53,664 nt of DNA from positions 1-53,664 of the forward strand of contig CALXTO010000008.1 of the NCBI GenBank assembly GCA_944391425.1, in the 5' to 3' direction. Made by a program: the position numbers and the translations under genes. Shown here in pieces: positions 35,736-43,591 of the stretch. Below the pieces are notes generated by a model. The model worked only from the letters and a program-made list of their open reading frames with translations. It was not told the DNA's origin and searched no databases. The first letter of the stretch is position 1; every line of letters begins with the position of its first letter. This DNA is from an uncultured Alphaproteobacteria bacterium. GTDB lineage: Bacteria > Pseudomonadota > Alphaproteobacteria > RF32 > CAG-239.

Positions 35736-36990
35736 AATACTGCCTGTCATAAAAGTTTTAATTGCGGTTTTATTTATCCTGGCGTTCGCCGGCATATTTT
35801 ATCCGCTTAAATTTTTTGATCTCCAGGCCACAGCGTTATTGCAGCGGATAATGGTGAATTTCTCACTTGCCGCTGCAATCCTGCTGGCGGCACTGTTGAT
35901 TCTTTCCCTGTTTTGCGGACGCATATACTGCTCTTTTTTGTGTCCGCTCGGATTATATCAGGAAATTTTGCTGCTGTTTTTCCGCCGCAAAGGCACCTTA
36001 CGTCCCAACCGGCCCTGCAAATATTTTTTGGCGGCGGCTTTATGGGGTTCACTGGTCGGAGGCACCGCTTTTCTGATTCGCTTAGTTGATCCCTATTCTC
36101 TGTCGGGTTCCGCCGCTTCCGGAGCATGGGTGGGACTGGCAGCGCTGATATTACTGACCGTTTTGGTATGGTTCAAAAAGCGCCTTTTCTGCACGGATAT
36201 TTGCCCGGTCGGGACTATTTTGGGCTTAATATCCCGCCATGCCGTCAACAAAATTTACATCGACCGCAACAGTTGTATATCCTGCGGCCGCTGCGCTTCC
36301 CGATGCCCCTCCGGATGCATTGATTTCAAAAACAAAACCGTTGATAACGAAACCTGCGTAAAATGCCTTGCCTGCCTGTCCGCCTACCCTAAAAGCAGTA
36401 TTCGTTTCGGAACGGAACCCGGAACGGACATTCCTTTCAGCCCGCTGCGACGGCAAATGCTTATCGGCGGTGCGACCGCAGCCGTTTTCATTGCTGCCGC
36501 AAAATACGGAATGGAACTGGGTAAAAACATTGCGGACAAAGTCAAAAACGTTATTCTTCCCGCCGGCGCCGGCAATGCAAAAGATTTTGCCAATCGCTGC
36601 CTGAATTGTAATCTGTGCGTACAAAGCTGCCCGATGAAAATTCTACGCAAAGCAAATGAGGATTACCCGGTGGTTCATATTGACTATGAAAACAGTTTTT
36701 GCGACTATGATTGCAACAGGTGCTCGCAGGTTTGTCCGTCGGGAGCCATCAAAAAAATTACCCTTGCCCAAAAACAAAGAACACAAATCGGAGTGGCGGT
36801 CATCAATGAAGAAACCTGCATCAAATGCGGCTTGTGCGTCATGAAATGCCCGCGGGAAGCAATTACCAAAGAAGACGGCGCCATCCCGCAAATCGACGCG
36901 GCAAAATGCATCGGCTGCGGCGCCTGTCAAAACGCCTGCCCGGTAAAAGCTATAAATATTTCCGCCGCGGCAGAACAAAAACTTTTATAA
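35728..36990 (+). CDS. NapH-NapG-like fused membrane polyferredoxin
   Basis: Residues 1-165 carry about four membrane helices with the NapH motifs [13 protein letters not shown] and CTDICPVG. Two cytosolic cluster motifs follow: [12 protein letters not shown], and [12 protein letters not shown], where Y220 replaces the fourth Cys. R241-R242 in [17 protein letters not shown] then begins a Tat-like hydrophobic segment. The rest (about 265-420) has four cluster motifs in NapG style ([49 protein letters not shown]). This looks like NapH fused to NapG, a quinol-to-periplasm electron route. The start is GTG, overlapping the flavodoxin stop by eight bases. Confidence 0.85.
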   Translation: MNKILPVIKVLIAVLFILAFAGIFYPLKFFDLQATALLQRIMVNFSLAAAILLAALLILSLFCGRIYCSFLCPLGLYQEILLLFFRRKGTLRPNRPCKYFLAAALWGSLVGGTAFLIRLVDPYSLSGSAASGAWVGLAALILLTVLVWFKKRLFCTDICPVGTILGLISRHAVNKIYIDRNSCISCGRCASRCPSGCIDFKNKTVDNETCVKCLACLSAYPKSSIRFGTEPGTDIPFSPLRRQMLIGGATAAVFIAAAKYGMELGKNIADKVKNVILPAGAGNAKDFANRCLNCNLCVQSCPMKILRKANEDYPVVHIDYENSFCDYDCNRCSQVCPSGAIKKITLAQKQRTQIGVAVINEETCIKCGLCVMKCPREAITKEDGAIPQIDAAKCIGCGACQNACPVKAINISAAAEQKLL

Positions 36991-37002
36991 AAGGAGAAAA
37001 AA

Positions 37003-37215
37003 ATGTCTTTGGGATTAACTGAAATAGCATTGATCTTGGTCGTCGTTTTGGTTCTGTTCGGCGGCAAACGCATTCCCGAACTGGCCAAAGCGCTCGGCAA
37101 AGCTCAGTATGAATATAAAAAAGCCAAAGAAACCCTGCAAAACGAAGCCCGGGATTTGAAAGAAAGCGTCGATAAGGCAGCCAGGGCAGAAGAAGAAAAA
37201 GAAAACAAAGAATAA
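37003..37215 (+). CDS. tatA: Sec-independent translocase TatA
   Basis: A 70-residue protein: one N-terminal membrane helix ([15 protein letters not shown]), the [12 protein letters not shown] hinge and amphipathic helix, and a charged Lys/Glu tail. AAAGGAG precedes the ATG. It forms the pore for folded proteins with TatC. No tatB is adjacent, so this is a minimal TatAC pair. It lies directly after two genes whose products have Tat-like signals. Confidence 0.92.
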   Translation: MSLGLTEIALILVVVLVLFGGKRIPELAKALGKAQYEYKKAKETLQNEARDLKESVDKAARAEEEKENKE

Positions 37216-37217
37216 AT

Positions 37218-37937
37218 ATGCAAGAAGAGCAAGACGAAAACCTGATTCTGCATCTTGAAGCCTTGCGCACAATGCTGATAAAATGTTTCATCGCCCTGGG
37301 CATGGGAGTAGTACCGATGTTTTTGGCTGCGCCTTATGCCATGGAAGGGCTGGTAAAAACAATTATCGGCAGCAATCGTGTTTCTTTAAACTACTTCTCG
37401 CCGATGGAGGTTTTTATTCTGCAAATCAAAATTGCCGTCGTTCTGGACCTGCTGGTCTGTTTTCCTTACATTGTCCGGCAAATCTGGAATTTTTTGCTGC
37501 CGGCGCTGTATGAAAACGAACGCCGCTTCATCAAATCTATGGTTTTGATTTCGTCCGGACTTTTTATTATTGGCGTGCTCTTCTGCATTTTCTTCATTTT
37601 GCCGCTCATCGTCAGCTTCGGGCTCAGTTTTGCAACATCGGACATACAAGCGTTGTTTGGCGTTTCCAACATCATCAATCTGGCGTTGATGCTTTCGGTT
37701 ATTTTCGGATTAATGTTCCAGTTTCCGATTGTTACTTACGCGTTAATTCGCGCGGATATTGTTTCCTATGCAAGTTTCAAGGACAAACGCCCGTATATTT
37801 TTGTGGGCATTTTAATTATCGCCGGCATTCTGACCCCGCCGGACATTGTCAGCCAGCTGATGCTGACAATTCCGACCTACCTGTTGTTTGAGGCAGGACT
37901 TCTCGCTGCCCGTAAATATAGACACATCGGAGAATAA
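37218..37937 (+). CDS. tatC: Sec-independent translocase TatC
   Basis: A 239-residue, six-helix receptor for twin-arginine signals. Family features are HLEALRTMLIKC near the start, FSPMEVFILQIKIA, ALYENERRF, and YASFKDKRPYIFVGILIIAG with LTPPDIVSQL. It starts two bases after tatA. Its sequence places it in TatC, but whether it is the only TatC of the genome cannot be judged here. Confidence 0.94.
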   Translation: MQEEQDENLILHLEALRTMLIKCFIALGMGVVPMFLAAPYAMEGLVKTIIGSNRVSLNYFSPMEVFILQIKIAVVLDLLVCFPYIVRQIWNFLLPALYENERRFIKSMVLISSGLFIIGVLFCIFFILPLIVSFGLSFATSDIQALFGVSNIINLALMLSVIFGLMFQFPIVTYALIRADIVSYASFKDKRPYIFVGILIIAGILTPPDIVSQLMLTIPTYLLFEAGLLAARKYRHIGE

Positions 37938-37939
37938 AC

Positions 37940-39076
37940 ATGTTTATGTGGTACATAATTCTCATTTTGCTGATTGTTTCAACCGGAATTTGTTTGATTT
38001 ACCTGAGCAATCGTCTGACCAAATTCGGCATAATAAACAAGCTGGCGCGCAGCAGCGTCAAACGCTGCAAACTGCTTAGCCTGACCATCGTTATTTTTGT
38101 TTTTGCGGCAATCGCGGCGACAATAAACCTAATGAACGCGGTCGTCTGCTTGCTGCATTTTTCCGTATTGTGGCTTTTAAGCGATTTACTCTTCGCTGCA
38201 ATACAATGTGTCAGAAAAAAAACTTTCAAACATTACTATGCCGGTTGGACAGCCGTCATTGCCACACTTGCTGCCCTCACGACAGGCTGGTATCTGAACC
38301 ACCATGTTTGGATGACGGCTTACGAAATAACAACGGAAAAAAACATAAAAAAGCTGCGAATAGCCATGTTTGCCGATTCCCATATCGGCACAACCTTTTC
38401 CGGCGCAGGCTTTGCCCATCATATCCAAAAAATACAGCAGCAAAAACCGGATATTGTCCTTGTTGCCGGCGACTTTGTAGATGATGGCACAACCCGGCGG
38501 GAAATGGAAGAAGCATGTCGGATTTTGGGTTCGCTCCAAGCCCCCTACGGCATCTACTTTGCTTTCGGAAACCATGACAAAGGCTACCATAATCCGGCCA
38601 TCAGGGGCTTTACCGCACAAGAATTGATTACCGAACTGCAAAAAAACAACGTTCGGATTCTCCAGGATGAAACGGAGCTGATCGACAACGCTTTTTACAT
38701 CATCGGCAGAAAAGACTCATCGGAAGTTCTGCGCGGCGATTCGAGGGTGAATATGAAAGAGCTTGTATCTGAATTGGATAAAAGCAAATTCGTCATTGTC
38801 ATTGATCATCAGCCCAACGATTACCAAAACCAGGCTGCGGCAGAAACCGACCTTGTCCTTTCTGGACATACCCACGGTGGACAGCTCTGGCCGTTGAATA
38901 AAGTCGGCGAATGGATCGGAGCCAACGATAAAACCTACGGTCTGGAAAAACGAAACAAAACAAATTTTATCGTAACTTCAGGCCTTTCCGACTGGGCAAT
39001 AAAATTCAAAACCGGCACCAAATCCGAGTTTGTCATCATAGATATCACACCTCAAAAAACGGCGGCGGAAATTTAA
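37940..39076 (+). CDS. Membrane-anchored metallophosphoesterase (YkuE/YaeI type)
   Basis: Three to four N-terminal membrane helices (about residues 3-125) precede a calcineurin-like phosphoesterase domain with FADSHIG, VAGDFVDDG, GNHDKG, DHQPND and GHTHGGQLWP metal-site motifs. Related YkuE-type proteins are Tat substrates or membrane-bound and act on lipids such as UDP-diacylglucosamine or phosphatidylglycerol phosphate. It starts two bases after tatC and ends the six-gene operon. The link with redox genes is unclear. Confidence 0.83.
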   Translation: MFMWYIILILLIVSTGICLIYLSNRLTKFGIINKLARSSVKRCKLLSLTIVIFVFAAIAATINLMNAVVCLLHFSVLWLLSDLLFAAIQCVRKKTFKHYYAGWTAVIATLAALTTGWYLNHHVWMTAYEITTEKNIKKLRIAMFADSHIGTTFSGAGFAHHIQKIQQQKPDIVLVAGDFVDDGTTRREMEEACRILGSLQAPYGIYFAFGNHDKGYHNPAIRGFTAQELITELQKNNVRILQDETELIDNAFYIIGRKDSSEVLRGDSRVNMKELVSELDKSKFVIVIDHQPNDYQNQAAAETDLVLSGHTHGGQLWPLNKVGEWIGANDKTYGLEKRNKTNFIVTSGLSDWAIKFKTGTKSEFVIIDITPQKTAAEI

Positions 39077-39128
39077 ATTGACAAACCGGTAAATCTCCAT
39101 TCAACATTCTGGCTCTACGGGATATGTT

Positions 39129-39530
39129 CTACCTTTCCATAATATATATCAAATCTTCTTTTTCCAGCCCTTTCTCTTTTAAAAACGCGTATAAAGCTTC
39201 TGCATCTTCACATATAGCTTCAACATCCCCGTCACGGGCAATCTGAATCCGTTCTATTTCTCTTTCCGTAAATGCTTTGACTGATATTTTTTCGTCAGTA
39301 GAAAAAACGTCCCGAACTTGTACTTTCTTTTTTCTGCCAGACAAAACAAACACTTCAAAACCAATTCCCGAGATATCGCTTTCCATTAATTCCACATACC
39401 AGGTGCGAAAATTCAAAGCCTCTTCATTATCTTTTATCTCATCTGCATTTCCTTTTCCGTCATCAACCTTAAAATACAATTCTCCATCATCATGAGATAC
39501 CACAGGAGATAATGTCACCATAAACTTCAC
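39129..39530 (-). CDS. Hypothetical protein
   Basis: A 133-residue acidic soluble protein I do not recognise. No signal peptide or membrane helix is seen. The C-terminal half has a helical AFTEREIERIQ, then AICEDAEALYAFLKEKGLEK. The start is GTG with an AAGGA about ten bases upstream; an in-frame ATG three codons later is an alternative. It is transcribed opposite to the preceding operon and is convergent with it. Codon use looks like that of its neighbours, though with more A and T. Confidence 0.6.
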   Translation of the reverse strand: MKFMVTLSPVVSHDDGELYFKVDDGKGNADEIKDNEEALNFRTWYVELMESDISGIGFEVFVLSGRKKKVQVRDVFSTDEKISVKAFTEREIERIQIARDGDVEAICEDAEALYAFLKEKGLEKEDLIYIMER

Positions 39531-39634
39531 GCCTTTATTCCTTTCTTATCACAAAACAAATTCCGTTTCCATTATTTACAATAAAACATACCGATGTCAA
39601 TCGCCCGCAAAGCACGCATTTCCGCCGGATACGA

Positions 39635-39663
39635 AAAAAGACGCTGCAAACCAGCGTCTTTTT
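39635..39663. terminator. Hairpin terminator next to a tRNA-Ser 3' fragment
   Basis: AAAAAGACGCTG, a five-base loop and CAGCGTCTTTTT form a 12-bp hairpin. It lies just before 39672-39685, a copy of the tRNA-Ser 3' end, in the same relative position as the terminator of the intact tRNA-Ser gene. Confidence 0.75.
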
Positions 39664-39671
39664 AATCAAAA

Positions 39672-39685
39672 TGGCGGATGAGGAG
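39672..39685 (-). pseudogene. tRNA-Ser 3' terminal fragment
   Basis: TGGCGGATGAGGAG is identical to the first 14 bases (the CCA end on the minus strand) of the intact tRNA-Ser at 40070-40161. The downstream sequence does not continue as a tRNA. The stretch 39531-39800 otherwise shows no gene. Confidence 0.6.
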
Positions 39686-39805
39686 CCGGGATAGAGGCAA
39701 AAAGCTGACCAACGTCAGATTTTTGACACGTATCCCTAGCTTTTCATTGTTAAGCAAAGGAAGCGGCAGCAACTGCGGCGAAACTATGAAAACTCGGATC
39801 CCTCC

Positions 39806-39840
39806 CCGTGAAAACAAGCCTGCGGCGATGTTTGAACGGA
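39806..39840. repeat. Third, diverged copy of the tRNA-flanking motif
   Basis: GAAAACAAGCCTGCGGCGAT and TTTGAACGG match the motif found twice near tRNA-Gly (43362-43398 and 43621-43657), with a few differences. As there, a terminator hairpin and a tRNA 3' end follow on the right. Confidence 0.6.
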
Positions 39841-39851
39841 TTCATCCGACA

Positions 39852-39883
39852 AAAAAACGCCCAACTTATTTAGGGCGTTTTTT
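39852..39883. terminator. Hairpin terminator next to second tRNA-Ser 3' fragment
   Basis: AAAAAACGCCC, a ten-base loop and GGGCGTTTTTT. It stands three bases before another copy of the tRNA-Ser 3' end. Confidence 0.75.
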
Positions 39884-39886
39884 AAT

Positions 39887-39906
39887 TGGCGGATGAGGAG
39901 GGATTT
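39887..39906 (-). pseudogene. tRNA-Ser 3' fragment, second copy
   Basis: Twenty bases (TGGCGGATGAGGAGGGATTT) are identical to 40070-40089, the CCA end, acceptor and T stem of the intact tRNA-Ser. Homology stops there. Farther right, 39996-40020 contains a T-arm-like GGGATTCAAACCC but no complete tRNA. Confidence 0.62.
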
Positions 39907-40040
39907 ACTCGGCGCTTCCGCTTGAGTTGCCTCTGCAGCGCTGGCCTAAAAGCCACCGGCATACTTTCGTCTGCCTGCGCTTTGTAGTGAACCCCCTTCC
40001 TCGGGGATTCAAACCCGCCGATCTTCATCAATAACAAAAA

Positions 40041-40059
40041 AAGCACCACAAGGGTGCTT
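40041..40059 (-). terminator. tRNA-Ser terminator
   Basis: AAGCACC, ACAAG loop and GGTGCTT, with an A-run on the left that becomes a T tract on the minus strand. It lies 10 bases beyond the 3' end of tRNA-Ser. Confidence 0.75.
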
Positions 40060-40069
40060 CTTTTGTTAT

Positions 40070-40161
40070 TGGCGGATGAGGAGGGATTTGAACCCCCGAT
40101 ACGAGTCACCCCGTATACACGATTTCGAGTCGCGCGCATTCAGCCTCTCTGCCACTCATCC
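40070..40161 (-). tRNA. tRNA-Ser(CGA)
   Basis: On the minus strand the 92-nt gene begins GGATGAGTGGCAGAGAGGC and ends CTCATCCGCCA. The acceptor stem GGATGAG/CTCATCC is perfect. The anticodon loop CTCGAAA gives anticodon CGA, reading UCG. The long variable arm (stem ATACG/CGTAT) is class II as expected for serine. The T arm GGGGGTTCAAATCCCCC is perfect, and CCA is encoded. Confidence 0.95.
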
Positions 40162-40296
40162 ACATAATCCATAATTCTTTACGACAACAAATCCCGTTTA
40201 TGCGCGCTTCTTCGGACTATTGTCCTCTCGCGCTTAATTGGCTCGCCGCTGACAGAGCAGCTCGCTTCGCCGATCTTCGCTTTTGCTGCGATTCCT

Positions 40297-40316
40297 GCCT
40301 CTCTGCCACTCATCCA
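40297..40316 (-). pseudogene. tRNA-Ser 5' fragment
   Basis: Twenty bases (read on the plus strand GCCTCTCTGCCACTCATCCA) are identical to 40143-40162, the 5' acceptor stem and D arm of tRNA-Ser. The rest of the tRNA is missing. Between it and the intact gene lie hairpin-rich sequences (for example GGACTATTGTCC inside GCGCG/CGCGC) and no gene. Confidence 0.6.
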
Positions 40317-40377
40317 TGCGCTCTTTAATACTTTTTTTATTTATAATTTGCAAGCACATTTTTTATAATTATCAAAA

Positions 40378-40752
40378 CTATCGCTCATTTTCATCTCGGA
40401 ATTTTACATTAATTTTTCCAAACAACGGAGACAAATAAATTCCCACGGCATTAAAAGCATCTTGCTGCTCTTTGCTGTAAACGCGGTTCAGTCTCACCAT
40501 GACTTCTTGCTTACTGTCATATCCGAGCTTTTCCGGCGTAATACATTCTACCAAATCCTCAAAATTCTCAAAAATAGCAAGACCCTTTACTTCACAGTCA
40601 ATCCGCTCCCCCGTAGCGGAGTTTTCCAGCTCCAAAATATCGTGCAGCTTTATTTTCTGACATTTCTTATCCATTAAATGCACGCCTACCCGGCGGCTGC
40701 CGTTTTTTATTTTGTTAAAAGAAAATTCATGAACGGGTATCCTATATCTCAT
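40378..40752 (-). CDS. ASCH domain protein (possible)
   Basis: A 124-residue soluble protein. The start (MRYRIPVHEFSFNKIKNGSR, then RVGVHLMDKKCQKIKLHDIL) follows the pattern of ASCH proteins: a strand, a helix, an IKNGxRxVxVxLxDxKxQxIxxxD signature and later ENFEDLVECITPEKLG. ASCH folds are PUA-like and bind or cleave RNA or modified nucleosides. A GTG two codons upstream is in frame, but GGGAGG is spaced for this ATG. It is monocistronic. The specific role is unknown. Confidence 0.62.
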   Translation of the reverse strand: MRYRIPVHEFSFNKIKNGSRRVGVHLMDKKCQKIKLHDILELENSATGERIDCEVKGLAIFENFEDLVECITPEKLGYDSKQEVMVRLNRVYSKEQQDAFNAVGIYLSPLFGKINVKFRDENER

Positions 40753-40894
40753 CTGCACCTCCCGTTCGCTATTATATGATGCTTTTTCAAATAGTTCCAG
40801 AACTTTAATTCGGCACTGTATATCTTAGTCAATTATGTTGCTTTTCCCCTTGCGAAAGATTACACTGAAAAACAAAAAAGAAAGGACCTGCAGT

Positions 40895-41710
40895 ATGAAA
40901 ACCCTGATTGGAATTCCCGCCCGCTACGGTTCAACCCGTTTTCCGGGCAAACCTCTGGCCAAAATCGCCGGCAAAGAAATGCTTCTCCGTGTTTGGGAAA
41001 ATGCTCTTAAAGCCGCCTCCCAATTTAAAGGATGCGAGGCCTGCGTCGCCACGGATGACCAACGTATTGTCGATTTTTGCCGACAGCATAACATCAATGT
41101 TATGATGACTTCCGAAAATTGCCTCACCGGCACCGATCGTATTGTTGAATTGGCACACAAAATGCCGGAAAAACCGGAATTCGTCGTCAATCTGCAAGGT
41201 GACAACCCTCTGTGCCCGACCTGGTTTGTTGAAGCTGTCATTGCCGAATATTATAAAGATAATAACGTTGAAACCGTCACCCCGGTCGTCAACCTCAGCT
41301 GGGAAGAACTGGACAATCTGCGTGAACACAAAAAAACGACGCCTTTCAGCGGTACCACTGCCGTATTCGACAAGCACGGCGATGCTTTTTGGTTTTCCAA
41401 AAACATTATTCCGGCTATCCGCAAAGAAGAAAAAGTCCGCGCCGCTGAAGTTAGTTCCCCGGTTTACCGTCAAATCGGGCTTTATGGTTACCGCATGGAT
41501 ATTCTAGACCGTATTTCCCGTCTGCCGGAAGGCACCTATGAAAAGCTGGAAGGACTGGAGCAACTCCGCTGGATTGAGAACGGCCTCAGAGTCCGCTGTG
41601 TTAAGGTCGACTACCGAGGTTTCAAAAAAATGTCTTCTTTATCCGGGGTCGATTCGCCCGAAGATGTCACCCGTGTAGAAGCTGCTTTGGCTGAATGCGG
41701 CGAATTTTAA
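40895..41710 (+). CDS. kdsB: 3-deoxy-manno-octulosonate cytidylyltransferase
   Basis: Activates Kdo as CMP-Kdo for lipid A glycosylation. The N-terminal IPARYGSTRFPGKPLAKIAGK, ATDDQRIVDFC, TGTDRIVEL, VNLQGDNP, IGLYGYR, and LEQLRWIENGLRVRCVKVDY are typical. The position QGDNPLCP is usually QGDEP. It has 271 residues. The frame is open 20 codons upstream, but this ATG has AAAGGA and matches the family start. It forms a pair with the phosphatase gene that follows; kdsD is at the left end of the window. Confidence 0.9.
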   Translation: MKTLIGIPARYGSTRFPGKPLAKIAGKEMLLRVWENALKAASQFKGCEACVATDDQRIVDFCRQHNINVMMTSENCLTGTDRIVELAHKMPEKPEFVVNLQGDNPLCPTWFVEAVIAEYYKDNNVETVTPVVNLSWEELDNLREHKKTTPFSGTTAVFDKHGDAFWFSKNIIPAIRKEEKVRAAEVSSPVYRQIGLYGYRMDILDRISRLPEGTYEKLEGLEQLRWIENGLRVRCVKVDYRGFKKMSSLSGVDSPEDVTRVEAALAECGEF

Positions 41711-41723
41711 GGAAGGAAAATCA

Positions 41724-42365
41724 ATGACCACCAGAATTATCATTGCCCGCCACGGCAACACATTTACCAAAGAACAAACGCCGACACGTGTCGGCGGACG
41801 CACTGACCTGCCGTTGGTCGAAGAAGAACGCGGCACTCTGCTGGGAGAATATCTGGCTGATGCCGGGCTGATCCCGCAAAAAATATGGGCCGCGCCGCTT
41901 AAACGCACCATGCAAACAGCGCAGCTAGCCGTTAAAGCCATGGGTATCGGCCTGCCGGTGGAAGAAGATAATTCTTTCCGCGAAATCGACTATGGCCCCG
42001 ATGAAAACAAACCCGAAGACGAAGTCATCGCCCGTATTGGGCAGGAAGCCATCGACAAATGGAACAAGGAAGCAATTGTTCCCGAAGGCTGGAAAGTCGA
42101 TGTTCCGGGCACCATAGACACCTGGCTCAAATTTGGCGAAAAAATTGCCCGGGATTATACCGACAAAAACATCCTCGTCGTTTCCTCCAACGGTATTATC
42201 CGATTTGCGCCATACCTGACCGGAGACTTCAAAAAATTCTCCGCAGAACACGACATTAAGGTCGGTACCGGCTGCGTTTGCATTTTTGAAAAAGAAACGC
42301 CGGATTCGCCATGGGTTTGTACGGTCTGGAACTTAAAGCCCAAAGATTATTTCAAAAACAAATAG
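41724..42365 (+). CDS. Histidine phosphatase family protein
   Basis: A 213-residue phosphoglycerate-mutase-like enzyme. The phosphoaccepting His is in IIIARHGNT; AAPLKRTMQTAQ, FREIDYG with the acid residue, and VVSSNGIIRFAPYL supply the rest of the pocket, with an Asn where HGG is more usual. The 13-base gap from kdsB suggests one transcript. A sugar phosphate or Kdo-8-phosphate role could be imagined from the neighbour, but there is no sequence proof. Confidence 0.82.
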   Translation: MTTRIIIARHGNTFTKEQTPTRVGGRTDLPLVEEERGTLLGEYLADAGLIPQKIWAAPLKRTMQTAQLAVKAMGIGLPVEEDNSFREIDYGPDENKPEDEVIARIGQEAIDKWNKEAIVPEGWKVDVPGTIDTWLKFGEKIARDYTDKNILVVSSNGIIRFAPYLTGDFKKFSAEHDIKVGTGCVCIFEKETPDSPWVCTVWNLKPKDYFKNK

Positions 42366-42368
42366 TTA

Positions 42369-43241
42369 TTATGCTATTTTTTCCAATAACAGCAACGCCG
42401 CGCCCAACATGCCGGCGTTGTTTTCAAACCGGGCTTGTTTCAGTTCAAACGGCTGTGTCAAAATGTCGTCGTTAGCCTGCTTGTTAAGTTTTTTATACTC
42501 TACAAACTGTGCCATTGATCCGGATAAAACCACCACTTCGGGATCAAACAAATTTCCTACCATAACCAACGCATTTTCCAAACATTCCTGCCAATGGTCA
42601 AATGCCGCGCGCGCTTTGGCATTGCTTTCTTTCAACCCGCGGATAACATCATAGCTGGTGGCATCTTCTTTCATAAAAAGTTTGGCATCTGTCGTCAGCG
42701 CATTGCCGGACACATAGGTTTCCAGACAATTCCACAAACCGCAGGTACACTTTCGCTCATGCCCGCAGCCAAAACGCACATGCATTTCTCCGGCGGCCCC
42801 GGACTTCCCCTTCAACAGCCGTCCGTTAACGATAATCCCTGCGCCGACACCTGTTCCCAGCGTCAAAACCACGGCATCCTTTGTTCCTTTAGCCGCCCCC
42901 AGTTTAAACTCTGCCCACGCCGCTGAATTAGCATCATTTTCCATAAAAATGGGTTTATCACTCAAAGATATAAAATCAAGTTTGTTATACCCTTCCGGCA
43001 AATTACCGACATGGCTGATGATCTTATTGTTGTCATTGTTAACGGCGCCGGCAGTCGCAATCGCCACCCCGTCAATTTCATCATAAAAACCTTTAATCAC
43101 CGTTTTCAAAAGCTCATAAATCCCCTCTGAAGTTCTGGGCGTGGTTACTTTAATGATTTCATTAACAAAATCTCCGCCGGCATCAATAAGTCCATACGCA
43201 ATTTTGGTTCCGCCGATATCAAATGCCAAGACCTTTTTCAT
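42369..43241 (-). CDS. ROK family sugar kinase
   Basis: A 290-residue ATP-dependent hexose or N-acetylhexosamine kinase. Phosphate-binding DIGGTKIAYGLID, the catalytic Asp in ENDANSAAWAE, LGTGVGAGIIVNG, the GEMHVRFGCG region and zinc motif CTCGLWNCLE are present. The sequence does not separate glucokinase from N-acetylglucosamine or N-acetylmannosamine kinase. GGGGAAAA precedes the ATG. It is convergent with the phosphatase gene, with only 3 bases between the stops. Confidence 0.87.
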   Translation of the reverse strand: MKKVLAFDIGGTKIAYGLIDAGGDFVNEIIKVTTPRTSEGIYELLKTVIKGFYDEIDGVAIATAGAVNNDNNKIISHVGNLPEGYNKLDFISLSDKPIFMENDANSAAWAEFKLGAAKGTKDAVVLTLGTGVGAGIIVNGRLLKGKSGAAGEMHVRFGCGHERKCTCGLWNCLETYVSGNALTTDAKLFMKEDATSYDVIRGLKESNAKARAAFDHWQECLENALVMVGNLFDPEVVVLSGSMAQFVEYKKLNKQANDDILTQPFELKQARFENNAGMLGAALLLLEKIA

Positions 43242-43332
43242 AAATTTTCCCCTATTAATATAACATTGTTTTGATTATAGCGGACAATTCCTAAAAAATC
43301 ATAAAAGCACTTCATAACGGAATACAAAAACA

Positions 43333-43449
43333 TTACCGAGCCAGAAAGGGATAAATCCCGTCCGTTGAAAACAAGCCTCCGGCGACGTTTGAAACGGCAC
43401 ACGCAACAAAAAAGCCTTCCCGGTTGGGAAGGCTTTGAATTGGAGCGGG
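43333..43449. repeat. 117-bp direct repeat, copy A, ending in a tRNA-Gly 3' end
   Basis: Identical to 43592-43708 except one base (CCGAGCC versus CCGAACC). It contains the 37-bp motif at 43362-43398, the terminator hairpin 43411-43436 (AAAGCCTTCCC, GGTT, GGGAAGGCTTT) and the last ten bases of tRNA-Gly (TGGAGCGGG on the plus strand). The remaining tRNA is missing from this copy. Confidence 0.9.
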
Positions 43450-43457
43450 CTGGAGGA

Positions 43458-43551
43458 AAACTCAGCCGCTGCTCCGGCTGAGTTTAACGACAGGCGAAAG
43501 TTTGTTAATTTGCGGCTTGGCTGACAAAGCCAACCAAGCAAATGTTACAAA
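43458..43551. other. Two hairpins between the tRNA-Gly flank repeats
   Basis: AAACTCAGCCG (43458-43468), a six-base loop and CGGCTGAGTTT (43475-43485) form a perfect 11-bp stem. A longer imperfect hairpin pairs 43501-43522 with 43528-43551. The 142 bases between the repeat copies hold no open frame of note and may be a small structured insertion. Confidence 0.6.
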
Positions 43552-43591
43552 CTGAGTGACCGCAGCGAGTTACGGATGCGGCAAGCAGCCG

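Noticed and set aside
39600..40320. CRISPR-like array from the repeated tRNA ends and hairpins
   Set aside because: Repeat lengths and spacings are irregular, the repeats match tRNA-Ser ends, and no cas gene is present.
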